Shown here: in pieces, positions 28,047 through 37,211 of the stretch
How the letters are laid out: each line of letters opens with the position of its first letter
Numbering within the stretch: position 1 is the first letter of the stretch
Source: a bacterium
GTDB taxonomy: Bacteria > Hydrothermota > 32-111
DNA length: 39,189 bases
Direction of reading: 5' to 3'
Assembly: GCA_028698175.1 (NCBI GenBank)
Contig: JAQVDU010000006.1
Location: 1-39,189 of the forward strand
Program-made: the position numbers and the translations under genes
The notes under the pieces: generated by a model
The model's database searches: none
The model's input: only the letters and a program-made list of their open reading frames with translations
What the model was told of the DNA's origin: nothing

Positions 28047-28215
28047 ACTCATCAATATCCCTGACGTTCCTGCTTGACAGAAGCTCTTCAAGAGTTCCCC
28101 AGACGGGCGCTCCGCATTTTATGCAGATGATGTCGCGCTCCATAAGATAAGCGACGCTTGAAGGCCAATCCCTGACGATATCCTCGACGTACATATCTTT
28201 GGTTATTTTATTCAT
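28006..28215 (-). CDS. DUF1858-type small protein
   Basis: MNKITKDMYVEDIVRDWPSSVAYLMERDIICIKCGAPVWGTLEELL. Confidence 0.8.
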   Translation of the reverse strand: MNKITKDMYVEDIVRDWPSSVAYLMERDIICIKCGAPVWGTLEELLSSRNVRDIDEFISAMNLFLASQS

Positions 28216-29419
28216 CCGCCTCCTCCATTACTTTCACGACGTCCTCAGCAATGACAAGCTCTTCGTTTGTCGGTATGACGATTATCTTCACCTTTGACGA
28301 ATCCTTTGATACGATCATCTCTTTTCCTATGCAGGAATCGTTCTTCTCTTTGTCAATCTCCACGCCCATGTATCCGAGATTGTCAACCGCCCACTCCCTC
28401 ACGTTTGCAACGTTTTCTCCAATACCTGCTGTGAATACGATTGCGTCAGCTCCTCCCAGCACAGCAGAGTATGAGCCGATGAATTTTTTTATGATGTATG
28501 AAAACATTTTGAGAGCCAGCTGGGCCTTTTTGTTGCCGTTCTTTGCGGCATTCTGAACCTCTCTCATGTCTGATGACACTCCGCTCACTCCGAGAAGTCC
28601 GGAGTGCTTTGTCAGCAGCGAGACTGCCTGTTCTATCGTGAGGTCCTCTTTCTCCATTATGTTCAGTATCACGGCAGGGTCAAAGTCGCCGCACCGTGTT
28701 CCCATCATCACGCCTGCGATTGTTGAAAATCCGAGAGAGGTTTCTATGGATTTTCCGTTCTTGACTGCAGTTACAGACGCGCCGTTTCCGAGATGGCATG
28801 TAATCACGGAAAAATCATCAGGATTTCTTTTAAGAATTTCCGCCGCCCTCTTAGATACATAGTAGTGGCTTGTGCCGTGGAAACCGTACCTTCTTATTTT
28901 GTACTTTTCATAGAAGACGTATGGTATAGGGTACATGTATGCCTCTTCAGGCAGAGTGGCGTGAAATGCAGTGTCGAAGACAGCCACCTGCGGCACGTTG
29001 GGAAGCGCTCTTATGGCGGCGTTTATGCCCCTTAGATTGTAAGGATTGTGAAGAGGCGCTATCTCCGAGTATTCCTCTATCGCCTTTATCACCCTGTCAT
29101 TTATCATAACCGATCGGGAGAATTTTTCTCCTCCGTGGACTACCCTGTGACCGACCGCGTCTATTTCATTGATCCTCATAAGCACTCCGTGCTGTTTGTC
29201 AATGATGAGGTCAAGCACCTTTTCTATTGCCACTGAATGGCTTATTATCTCCTCGGAAACCTCCACGACGTCATTGTCAAACCTCTTCTGCTTCAGAAGC
29301 GAGTTTTGCATCCCAATCCTGTCAACCAGCCCCCTGACAAGAGAATCCTGCTTAGATGTGTCTATCACCTGATACTTGAGAGAGGAGCTTCCTGAATTCA
29401 AGACCAATATTTTCATCAT
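28208..29419 (-). CDS. ackA: Acetate kinase
   Basis: ILVLNSGSSSLKYQVID, GHRVVHGGEKF, VFDTAFHATLPEEAYMYPIPY, RRYGFHGTSHYYVS, HLGNGASVTAVKNGKSIETSLGFSTIAGVMMGTRCGDFDP. Confidence 0.97.
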   Translation of the reverse strand: MMKILVLNSGSSSLKYQVIDTSKQDSLVRGLVDRIGMQNSLLKQKRFDNDVVEVSEEIISHSVAIEKVLDLIIDKQHGVLMRINEIDAVGHRVVHGGEKFSRSVMINDRVIKAIEEYSEIAPLHNPYNLRGINAAIRALPNVPQVAVFDTAFHATLPEEAYMYPIPYVFYEKYKIRRYGFHGTSHYYVSKRAAEILKRNPDDFSVITCHLGNGASVTAVKNGKSIETSLGFSTIAGVMMGTRCGDFDPAVILNIMEKEDLTIEQAVSLLTKHSGLLGVSGVSSDMREVQNAAKNGNKKAQLALKMFSYIIKKFIGSYSAVLGGADAIVFTAGIGENVANVREWAVDNLGYMGVEIDKEKNDSCIGKEMIVSKDSSKVKIIVIPTNEELVIAEDVVKVMEEADE

Positions 29420-29423
29420 TCAC

Positions 29424-30278
29424 CTACTTGTAGTTTAAAAATCCTTTGCCTGCCTTTACTCCGGTGTGTCCCTTTCCGATAAGTTCTATTATTATCTGCG
29501 GCACCTTGTAAACCGAAGCATCCACTTTTGAAAGCTCTTCAATCCAAAGTTTGAAGTTGTCAAGCCCTATTTCGTCTGCCATCGTGAGCGGGCCTTTGTA
29601 CATCTTAAGACCCTTCTTCATTATATGGTCAAACTCCTCCGCCCGGATGGTTGAATCCCTCATCATGTCGCATGCTTCAAGAACTGCGGCCACGAGTATT
29701 CTCGGTCCCACCATGCCCGGATTGTCCTCGACTTCAACGCATTTTATGTCGAGTTTTTCAAAGAAATATTTCACAATTTCAGTCGTGGATGATGAAGTTT
29801 TTCCTGATTTTATAAGCTCCACTATCTTGTATATCGGAACGGAGGGAACCGGGTGTATGTTCACTGTGCGCTCCTTTCCCTCAAGACCGTCTATCACGCT
29901 CTCTATTGAATTTGTCTGCGCCGTCAGCATAACAGGTATGTTCATGTTCAGCTCATCGAAGATTCTCTTTGCAGTCGACTGTTTCACTTCGAGATTCTCC
30001 TCAACCGATTCTATAATGATGTCTATGTCGAACTTTTGAAAGTCGGAAAACCTTTCAATGTGTTCAATCCTCGACATCATCACCTTTTTATCCTTCTGCG
30101 TGAGCCCCCAATGCTCGATTTCATTGTCAATGTTCTTCTCAATAATGCTCAGCCCGTTATGGTAAACGTCGGAATTGTTTTCAAACACAACAGCCGTCAG
30201 CCCCTTGTTGACTGCTGACTGAACAAGTCCGGGCCCTATGTTTCTCATGCCGTAAAAACCCACTCTTGCTACTCTCAT
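29424..30278 (-). CDS. 3-hydroxyacyl-CoA dehydrogenase-like protein with atypical nucleotide-binding motif
   Basis: IIIESVEENLEVKQ, VNIHPVPSVPIYKIVELI, DNPGMVGPRIL, ADEIGLDN; C-terminal GHTGVKAGKGFLNYK. Confidence 0.85.
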   Translation of the reverse strand: MRVARVGFYGMRNIGPGLVQSAVNKGLTAVVFENNSDVYHNGLSIIEKNIDNEIEHWGLTQKDKKVMMSRIEHIERFSDFQKFDIDIIIESVEENLEVKQSTAKRIFDELNMNIPVMLTAQTNSIESVIDGLEGKERTVNIHPVPSVPIYKIVELIKSGKTSSSTTEIVKYFFEKLDIKCVEVEDNPGMVGPRILVAAVLEACDMMRDSTIRAEEFDHIMKKGLKMYKGPLTMADEIGLDNFKLWIEELSKVDASVYKVPQIIIELIGKGHTGVKAGKGFLNYK

Positions 30279-30682
30279 TTTGTCTCCTTGAAGAATACTC
30301 TCGATTCATACGCGTAGGATTCCTTCGAATCCGAGGCATGTACGGAGTTTCTTCTGTATGTCTCTCCGTAAAGATGCCTTATTGTCTTCTCCTTAGCCTT
30401 CTCAGGATCTGTGTCTCCCACCACCTCCCGAAGATGATGCACAGCATCCTCTCTTTCGAGAATCACGCCCACGCTCTTTCCTGAAGTCATGTAGTTGACG
30501 AGGTGAATGAAAAAATCCTTGTCCTTATGGACCGAATAAAAAAGCTTTGCCTTGTTCTTGGATATCTTCTCCATCTTCAAATCAACTATCCTGAATCCTT
30601 CCCTCTCCACTATCGACAGTATCTCGCCTATCAAATGCCTGCTTACGGCATCCGGCTTAATCAGCATCAGGGTTCTTTCCAA
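30275..30682 (-). CDS. ndk: Nucleoside diphosphate kinase
   Basis: MERTLMLIKPDAVSRHLIGEIL, REVVGDTDPEKA..., RNSVHASDSKESYAYE. Confidence 0.95.
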   Translation of the reverse strand: MERTLMLIKPDAVSRHLIGEILSIVEREGFRIVDLKMEKISKNKAKLFYSVHKDKDFFIHLVNYMTSGKSVGVILEREDAVHHLREVVGDTDPEKAKEKTIRHLYGETYRRNSVHASDSKESYAYESRVFFKETK

Positions 30683-30683
30683 A

Positions 30684-31625
30684 TTACCCCCTTTTGATCA
30701 GTGTTCCGGAATCTCCTTTTACAACGTCTCTTCCGAGTTCGACTGAACCGATTATCGCTCTTTTTCCCGTCTTTTCGACAAAGCGGATCATCGCCTCGAT
30801 TTTCGGCCCCATGGAGCCGGCGGGAAACTGTCCCTCAAGAAAATATTTTCTTGCGTCATTCAGAGTGAGTTCGCTCAGCTCCTCTTCGTTTGCCTTTCTG
30901 TAATTTATGCACACTCTTTTTACCGCAGTGAAAATGTAAAACTCATCGGCTCCTATCTCTTCGGCCAGAAGAGCGGACGCTTTGTCTTTGTCAATCACAG
31001 CGTCAAGGCCTTCAAGATTTTTGTTTGCATCGTAATAAACCGGTATTCCGCCTCCTCCAACCGCTATCACTACGTAGTTTTTTTCAAGAAGAGCGAGAAT
31101 CGCGTCTTTTTCTATTATTCCTATCGGCTCCGGCGAAGGCACAACTCTTCTGTAGCCGCGTCCGACGTCGTGCTTGACAGTCCATCCTTTTTCAAGAAGC
31201 TGTGCGACTTCATTCTCCTTATAGAACTTGCCGACAAACTTTGACGGATTTTTTATCGAAGAATCATTCTCGTTCACAAGCACCTGAGTTATCACAACTG
31301 CCACTTTTCTCTCTATTTTTTCATTCTTCAGCCGGTTCATAAGCGACTGGGAAACCATATAGCCGATGGAGCCCTGTGTCTCCGCGTCTATCACTCCGAG
31401 AGGAAGAGAGGGAGTATCCTTTTCCGAGTTTTCATTCTTCACCATCTCAAACCCGGCCTGAGGTCCGTTTCCGTGAGTGAGAACCACTGAAAAGCCGGAA
31501 CGGAGCAGTTCGACTGCTCCGTCCAGAGACATTCTCGTATTTGCGAACTGCTCGGCTATGGTGCCCTTCTGCCCGTCCTGAATAAGGGCATTGCCGCCGA
31601 GAGCGACAACCGCTGTCTTTGCCAT
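30684..31625 (-). CDS. arcC: Carbamate kinase
   Basis: VVALGGNALIQDGQKGTIAEQ, LTHGNGPQAGFEM, VAVGGGGIPV, VDKDKASALLAEEI-like region, QFPAGSMGPKIEA. Confidence 0.95.
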   Translation of the reverse strand: MAKTAVVALGGNALIQDGQKGTIAEQFANTRMSLDGAVELLRSGFSVVLTHGNGPQAGFEMVKNENSEKDTPSLPLGVIDAETQGSIGYMVSQSLMNRLKNEKIERKVAVVITQVLVNENDSSIKNPSKFVGKFYKENEVAQLLEKGWTVKHDVGRGYRRVVPSPEPIGIIEKDAILALLEKNYVVIAVGGGGIPVYYDANKNLEGLDAVIDKDKASALLAEEIGADEFYIFTAVKRVCINYRKANEEELSELTLNDARKYFLEGQFPAGSMGPKIEAMIRFVEKTGKRAIIGSVELGRDVVKGDSGTLIKRG

Positions 31626-32956
31626 TATTTCTTTATTCTGTTTGCCTTTAGAAAATCATCTAAAACGTCTTTCACTGACGGTCTGCCTATCTCCTGAAGG
31701 TCATAGCCGACTCTCACTGTGGGCTTGTTTATCTTCACTAGCCTGGCGAGGTCTATGGGCGTTGCTATCACCACAGTGTCGCAGGGAATCTTGTTGATTG
31801 TCTTTTCAAGGTCGGATATCTGCTTCGCTGAATAGCCCATTGCGGGGAGTATTGCGCCGGCTTCGGAGTATTTTTCGTACGTTGCCTTTATCTCTCCCAC
31901 GGCGTAAGGATGCGGGTCTATTATCTCTTTTGCGCCGAATCTCTTTGCCGCCACCACTCCTGCTCCGTACTTCATCTCTCCGTGCGTAAGCGTGGGTCCG
32001 TCTTCTACCACTGCCACCCTCTTTCCCTTTATAAGCTCAGGCTTTTCAACTGAAACCGGCGACGCCGCTTCAATTACCGTTGCATTCGGATTCACCTTTG
32101 CTATGTTCTGCCTCAGTATCTCGACGTTTGACGGAAGAGCGGAATCTATTTTATTTATCACTATCGCGTCGGCTATCCTTATGTTGACGCACCCGGGGAA
32201 GTATGTGAGTTCGTGGGTCGGCCTGTGCGGATCTGCAACCGTGATTGTGAGGTCGGGCTTGTAGAACGGGAAGTCATTGTTTCCTCCGTCCCAGAGAATT
32301 ATGTCCGCCTCTTTCTCCGCCTCTCTCACTATCGCCTCATAATCGACTCCGGCATAGACCACTGTGCCGTTCATTATGTGGGGCTCATACTCCTCCATCT
32401 CTTCTATTGTGCATTTATTCTTTTTAAGGTCTGCTATGGATGCGAATCTCTGAACCTTCTGCTTTTCAAGGTCTCCGTAAGGCATAGGATGACGTATTGC
32501 AACAAGCTTGAATCCTTTCTCTCTGAGAATGGTAGAGACCGCTCTTGTTGTCTGGGATTTTCCGGCTCCTGTTCTTACAGCCACTATCGCTATAACCGGC
32601 TTCTTGGATTTTACGTACGTCTGCTCAGGACCCAAAATCATGAAGCTTGCTCCGGCCTTCATCGCCTCTGATGCCTTTGTCATCACGTACTGGTTCTGAA
32701 CGTCAGAATAAGCGAAGACCACGAAGTCAACCTTTTCCTTCTTTATGATCGACTGCATATCCTTTTCGTCATATATGTATATGCCCTTTTTGTAGAGCTT
32801 GCCTGCGAGTGATGCAGGATACATTCTGCCTTCAATGTCAGGAATCTGCGTTGCAGTGAAGCCGATTACTTCATAATCTGCATTATCCCTGAAATAAACA
32901 TTGAAATTGTGGAAATCTCTTCCGGCCGCGCCGAGAATCAAAACTCTCTTTTTCAT
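31625..32956 (-). CDS. Cyclic 2,3-diphosphoglycerate synthetase-like GTPase (COG2403-type)
   Basis: RVLILGAAGRDFHNFNVYFRDN, P-loop AVRTGAGKSQTTRAV, IRHPMPYGDL, ILWDGGNNDFPF; SD AGGAGGT. Confidence 0.88.
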   Translation of the reverse strand: MKKRVLILGAAGRDFHNFNVYFRDNADYEVIGFTATQIPDIEGRMYPASLAGKLYKKGIYIYDEKDMQSIIKKEKVDFVVFAYSDVQNQYVMTKASEAMKAGASFMILGPEQTYVKSKKPVIAIVAVRTGAGKSQTTRAVSTILREKGFKLVAIRHPMPYGDLEKQKVQRFASIADLKKNKCTIEEMEEYEPHIMNGTVVYAGVDYEAIVREAEKEADIILWDGGNNDFPFYKPDLTITVADPHRPTHELTYFPGCVNIRIADAIVINKIDSALPSNVEILRQNIAKVNPNATVIEAASPVSVEKPELIKGKRVAVVEDGPTLTHGEMKYGAGVVAAKRFGAKEIIDPHPYAVGEIKATYEKYSEAGAILPAMGYSAKQISDLEKTINKIPCDTVVIATPIDLARLVKINKPTVRVGYDLQEIGRPSVKDVLDDFLKANRIKK

Positions 32957-33140
32957 CTAAACCTCCTGTATTATATAATACATTAAATTTTTATAAAGAA
33001 ACAAGAAAAGATAAAGTTAACATATTAAATATAATAAGTCAAGCCCCGCATTGTTATACTTTTTTTGCGGTTTTTTTATCTCATCTCTTTCGTTATATGT
33101 GCCTACCCTATGTGTCCGCCCCTATTATTTTAACTGCGGT

Positions 33141-34241
33141 TCATTCTACCGCGTAGAGTGTGCCGTCGTATCCTGAGATGAAAAGAAGATTATTATGAAA
33201 AGCGGCATTGGACCATATATAGTCATCTGTCTTGAAGCGCACCTTCACTTCCCCTGTCTTCAAATCAAATCCGTACATATATCCGTCAAAGGAGCCAACA
33301 TACACAACATTTCCGGCTATCACAGGTGAAGACCAGACGTCATCTCCAGTGTACTCCTGCCACAAAATCTCTCCACTCTCGGAATCTATTGCGTACACAG
33401 TTCCTCCGGCGTCACCGAAATACACCACACCGTCGTATGCTATCGGCGAGCTGTTTACCGCGCTGTTCGCTTCAAATTTAAACTGAAGCTCCCCTGTTTT
33501 TGCTTCAAAGGCAAAGAGATAATTGCTTGCGCTTCCCACATATACGATTCCGTCTGCTATGTAAGGCGATGACTCAACGTCTCCCTTCGTGTCATACTTC
33601 CAAAGCAGTTCTCCGTTCTTGCAGTCGAAACAGTACAGATGACCGCTTCTGCTGCCCACAAAGACCATTGAATTGTAAACCGCAGGAGAGGATGTTATCA
33701 CTTTTTCAAGATTGCTCTTCCAGAGCAGTTTTCCTGTTTTTGCATCCAGTGCGTAAAAATAATCGTCATAACTGCCTACGTAAACGACTCCGTCGTCGAC
33801 CGCAGGAGACGACCATATAAGTCCTTGCGTCTTGAAGGACCATTTCTGCTTTCCGTTTGAAGCGTCAAACGCATAGACGTTTTTGTCTTCTGAGCCGACG
33901 TAAACGCAATTGTCATAAACCGCAGGAGTCGAATTTACTGCAGAACCCGTAGGACCTTTCCATATCACTTTGCCGTTGTCCGCATTGAAACAGTAAAGGT
34001 TTTTGTCTCCTCCGCCGATGAAAATGCGGCCTTTGCTCACTGTGGGAGAGGAGATGAACTGCTCATTGTCGGGAAGCGTGAATGACCATTTCACTTCTTT
34101 GTATTTTGAGTCAAGAACACCCGCACAGTTAGAGCCACCGCGGAAAAAGGGTTCAGAGTTTGTAAAATTGATTTTGCTTCCGAATGAAACGCACCCAGCA
34201 AGTATGAGAAGAATAATCACAACAGAAAAGAATCTCTTCAT
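33141..34241 (-). CDS. PQQ-like beta-propeller repeat lipoprotein (BamB-like fold)
   Basis: Lipobox LILAGC; tandem repeats ...SSPAVYDNxVYVGSxDxxxYAFDAxxGKxxWKF. Confidence 0.88.
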   Translation of the reverse strand: MKRFFSVVIILLILAGCVSFGSKINFTNSEPFFRGGSNCAGVLDSKYKEVKWSFTLPDNEQFISSPTVSKGRIFIGGGDKNLYCFNADNGKVIWKGPTGSAVNSTPAVYDNCVYVGSEDKNVYAFDASNGKQKWSFKTQGLIWSSPAVDDGVVYVGSYDDYFYALDAKTGKLLWKSNLEKVITSSPAVYNSMVFVGSRSGHLYCFDCKNGELLWKYDTKGDVESSPYIADGIVYVGSASNYLFAFEAKTGELQFKFEANSAVNSSPIAYDGVVYFGDAGGTVYAIDSESGEILWQEYTGDDVWSSPVIAGNVVYVGSFDGYMYGFDLKTGEVKVRFKTDDYIWSNAAFHNNLLFISGYDGTLYAVE

Positions 34242-34271
34242 ATCCGCTCCTTTTTTTATATTTACATCTCT

Positions 34272-35201
34272 CTAAATATAAAACTCCATCGCCTTCTTCA
34301 GGCCGTCCCTGACATAAGTTGAAACTTTGTAGGAGAGGGACTCAGATATTTTGCTTATGTCTGCGAGAGAATCCCTAACGTCACCAGGCCTGATGGGCGC
34401 ATATTCGACATCTGCCTTTTTCCCGCTCGCCTCAAAGACGAATTTTATTATTTCATTGACTGAAATGCTTTTCCCGGTAGCCACGTTGAAATACTCTCCG
34501 AAAGCATTCTCTTTTGCGGACAATGATAGAATATTCGCCTCCACCACGTTTTCAACGTAAGTGAAATCTCTTGTCTGTTCACCGTCTCCGAATACGGTAA
34601 TCCTGCCATTCTCCTTCACGGCTTTGAAGATTCTCGGTATGAATGCGCTGTACTGGGAAGTCGGGTCCTGATGGGGTCCGAAGACATTGAAATACCTCAG
34701 CGCCACTGTGGGCATGTTGTATATTCTGTAAAAAATCGAACAGTAATGCTCGCCGGCAAGCTTTGTGAGAGCATAGGGAGATTTCGGCATCGGCTTCATC
34801 GTCTCTCTTTTGGGAAGCTCCGGATTGTCTCCATAAACTGATGATGACGATGCAAATATGAATTTCTTGATTCCCATGTCCTTGCTGCACTGGAGAAGGT
34901 TCAAAGTACCCACCACATTTACATCATTTGAAGTTATCGGGTCGTATATGGAGCGCGGCACAGAGGGCAGAGCCGCCTCGTGAAATACATAATCGATTTT
35001 GTCAAGAGCCTTCATAACTGTGTGGTAGCTTCTTATGTCGCCCTCAATAAGCTCAATTTTGTCAATCATGTCATTCAGGTTTTCCCTCTTGCCTGTGGAA
35101 AAATTGTCAAGCACCCTCACTTGGTTTGAATCCTCAAGAAGCTTTCTCGTAAGATTGCTCCCTATAAATCCGGCTCCTCCGGTCACCAGTATTCTGCTCA
35201 T
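34272..35201 (-). CDS. NAD-dependent epimerase/dehydratase (SDR; UDP-glucose 4-epimerase-like)
   Basis: MSRILVTGGAGFIGSNLTRKLL, YALTKLAGEHYCSIFYR, LRYFNVFGPHQDP; start moved to MSRILV with SD GGAGAAGTA. Confidence 0.92.
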   Translation of the reverse strand: MSRILVTGGAGFIGSNLTRKLLEDSNQVRVLDNFSTGKRENLNDMIDKIELIEGDIRSYHTVMKALDKIDYVFHEAALPSVPRSIYDPITSNDVNVVGTLNLLQCSKDMGIKKFIFASSSSVYGDNPELPKRETMKPMPKSPYALTKLAGEHYCSIFYRIYNMPTVALRYFNVFGPHQDPTSQYSAFIPRIFKAVKENGRITVFGDGEQTRDFTYVENVVEANILSLSAKENAFGEYFNVATGKSISVNEIIKFVFEASGKKADVEYAPIRPGDVRDSLADISKISESLSYKVSTYVRDGLKKAMEFYI

Positions 35202-35270
35202 TACTTCTCCTTTTGTCTTGATTAAAGATTTTATCAGAAAAATCCTTTTTAGCAATACTCTTTTTGTCTA

Positions 35271-35298
35271 TTGATTTATTTTCTTTTTAACTTATAAT
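35271..35298 (+). promoter_or_regulatory. Sigma70-like promoter upstream of the leader ORF/sensor gene
   Basis: TTGATT (35271-35276), 16 nt, TATAAT (35293-35298), then AGGAGG. Confidence 0.6.
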
Positions 35299-35314
35299 TT
35301 TTTTAGGAGGCGAA

Positions 35315-35374
35315 ATGAACACAGAGCGGTATCTTGCAGGATTTATTTTTGAAGGACGGGAAAATGCTGAATAG
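35315..35374 (+). CDS. 19-aa leader ORF overlapping the sensor start codon (putative)
   Basis: AGGAGGCGAAATG; MNTERYLAGFIFEGRENAE*; TAG at 35372-35374 overlaps the sensor N-terminus (ATG 35364). Confidence 0.55.
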   Translation: MNTERYLAGFIFEGRENAE

Positions 35375-37211
35375 GCTTAAAAAAATACCCAGAATATACT
35401 TCGTCTCTTTTATCAACATATCGCTTATCATAATCATCATAGGAGTAGCAGTCTCTTTCTCGGTAAAAAAAGATTTTATAAAAAACACCCTCCAGTCACA
35501 CTCGCAGAGAGCATCTTTACAGTCAGCATCCATTTCAAAATTCATTTCAGAGAGATTGTTCAACGGCTATCTTATAAGCGAGAATGCCTATGCGTATGAA
35601 ATAATAAGAGACATGTACTATTCAGGTGCATTCAATTCAGAGCAGAAAAAAGATTGGCTTTCACGGTTCAACAAAAACAATGATTACTATGCTGTAGCCC
35701 TCTATGACAGTTCAATGAATCTGATATATACAACCATAGACAATCCGGACTCTCTTATAAAGCCCTCTCCTGAAGATTTCAAAACTGCTTTAAAGCAAAA
35801 GAAACCATTGCTGGGAGAACCCTTTCTATGCGATTACTGCAAAAAAATCCACATCGACATATTCGCGCCGATAATGCGCTCGCCAGATGTCAAATCGGAA
35901 GCTTCATTCATGATTCTTCTACGGCTTGACCTTAAAAATTACATAATCCCCAGAATAAACAGATTCAATTCAAACGGTTTCGAAAATCACTCCGTGATAA
36001 TCTTCTCCGACACTTTCGCGCTCAACATCGCCAATAAAGTGGAGAGGGTAAATTTCGACATCGAAACCCTGCGCAGAATAAAAGAATCAAAAAATGACAA
36101 TGATGTTTTCACTTCTTTGTTTATGGGTGAACAGCATTATATAGCGCCATCGTCAATCGAAAGCGCCGGCTGGTATTTTGTCTCATGCGTGGACGTCAGA
36201 TCAGTATCTGACAAAATGCGCATCTACACAATAGGAATCTTTGTCGTTTGTTTTTCTCTTATTCTGACCGTATTCTTTTCTCTCTACATACTGTATCTGG
36301 GAAACTCAAAAAAAGCGACCGAGGCGCAGATTGTAATCGAGAGGGAGAGGCAGACCCTTATGAAGCATTTCGACTATCTGCTCGAAATGGCTGATGATAT
36401 GATTTTTCTTCTCGACAGACAAGGATTCATCAAATATGCAAACAGAAAAGCCGTGCAGAATTATCAGTCCGGCGGAGCTTCTCTTCTCGGGCTTGACTTC
36501 AATGAAGTCATAAAATGCTCGTCAAAAATCTCTCAGATGAAATTTGATTTCTTCTTTGATTCTTCTGTGGGAGAAAACGGCGCTGTTTTTCGCGCAGAGC
36601 ATATTTTCAAAGGCGATAGAAGCGCTCCGGTGGAGATACGCGCGAAGAAATTCGAGATGTTCAATGAAACCTACTACCAGCTTATCATAAGGGATATGAG
36701 CGAAGAAGCTTTAAAGGACAAGGAGTTTATGGAAGCAAACAAAAAACTGAAAGAATCCCTTGATGGTATATCCAAAGCGCACTCTCAGCTCAAAATGACA
36801 GAGCAGGAGCGCGTGCGCCATATAAATCTCCTCATGAACAATGAAAAACAGCTTGAAGAATACTATGTAAAAGTACGAAGCATATTCGACTGTTTGAGCG
36901 AGTGCGTAATAATTTACAGAACCGCTGACGGCGAGAATTTCATAATATCTGACCTCAACAAGGCGGTTGAGAGAACCGAACAGGTTTCAAGGGAGAGAGT
37001 AATAGGCAAGAACGTGGAGGAGGTCTTCCCCGGAATCCGAAGCTTCGGACTCCTTGAAATATTCAGAAAAGTTCATCTTACTGGAATGGACATGCATAAA
37101 AACGCATCCGTTTACAGGGATGAAAGGATAACCGGAGTGAGGGAGAATTTAGTTCACAAACTCTCTGCGGATGAGATAGCTGTCATATACAGAGAGGTTG
37201 CAAAAGAGTAA
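35364..37211 (+). CDS. Membrane sensor with extracytoplasmic (Cache-like) domain and two PAS-like domains; no recognisable output domain
   Basis: Two TM segments flank about 250 aa; PAS-like HFDYLLEMADDMIFLLDRQGFIKYANRKAVQ... and VRSIFDCLSECVIIYRTADGENFIISDLNKAVERTEQ...GKNVEEVFPG; ends after the second PAS. Confidence 0.8.
   Translation: MLNRLKKIPRIYFVSFINISLIIIIIGVAVSFSVKKDFIKNTLQSHSQRASLQSASISKFISERLFNGYLISENAYAYEIIRDMYYSGAFNSEQKKDWLSRFNKNNDYYAVALYDSSMNLIYTTIDNPDSLIKPSPEDFKTALKQKKPLLGEPFLCDYCKKIHIDIFAPIMRSPDVKSEASFMILLRLDLKNYIIPRINRFNSNGFENHSVIIFSDTFALNIANKVERVNFDIETLRRIKESKNDNDVFTSLFMGEQHYIAPSSIESAGWYFVSCVDVRSVSDKMRIYTIGIFVVCFSLILTVFFSLYILYLGNSKKATEAQIVIERERQTLMKHFDYLLEMADDMIFLLDRQGFIKYANRKAVQNYQSGGASLLGLDFNEVIKCSSKISQMKFDFFFDSSVGENGAVFRAEHIFKGDRSAPVEIRAKKFEMFNETYYQLIIRDMSEEALKDKEFMEANKKLKESLDGISKAHSQLKMTEQERVRHINLLMNNEKQLEEYYVKVRSIFDCLSECVIIYRTADGENFIISDLNKAVERTEQVSRERVIGKNVEEVFPGIRSFGLLEIFRKVHLTGMDMHKNASVYRDERITGVRENLVHKLSADEIAVIYREVAKE

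Noticed and set aside
32213-32671. 152-aa plus-strand ORF
   Set aside because: Antisense to the well-supported cDPGS-like GTPase; shadow ORF. The same applies to the other long antisense ORFs, e.g. 7519-7899, 11364-11738 and 38328-39053.
33141-34241. Internal repeats in the propeller gene considered as DNA repeats or a CRISPR-like array
   Set aside because: Periodicity matches PQQ-propeller blades at the protein level; repeats are imperfect and in frame.
35334-35363. ORF-track start of the sensor (MQDLFLKDGK...)
   Set aside because: ATG 35364 gives a better N-terminus directly before the TM helix; the upstream AGGAGG belongs to the 19-aa leader ORF in another frame.
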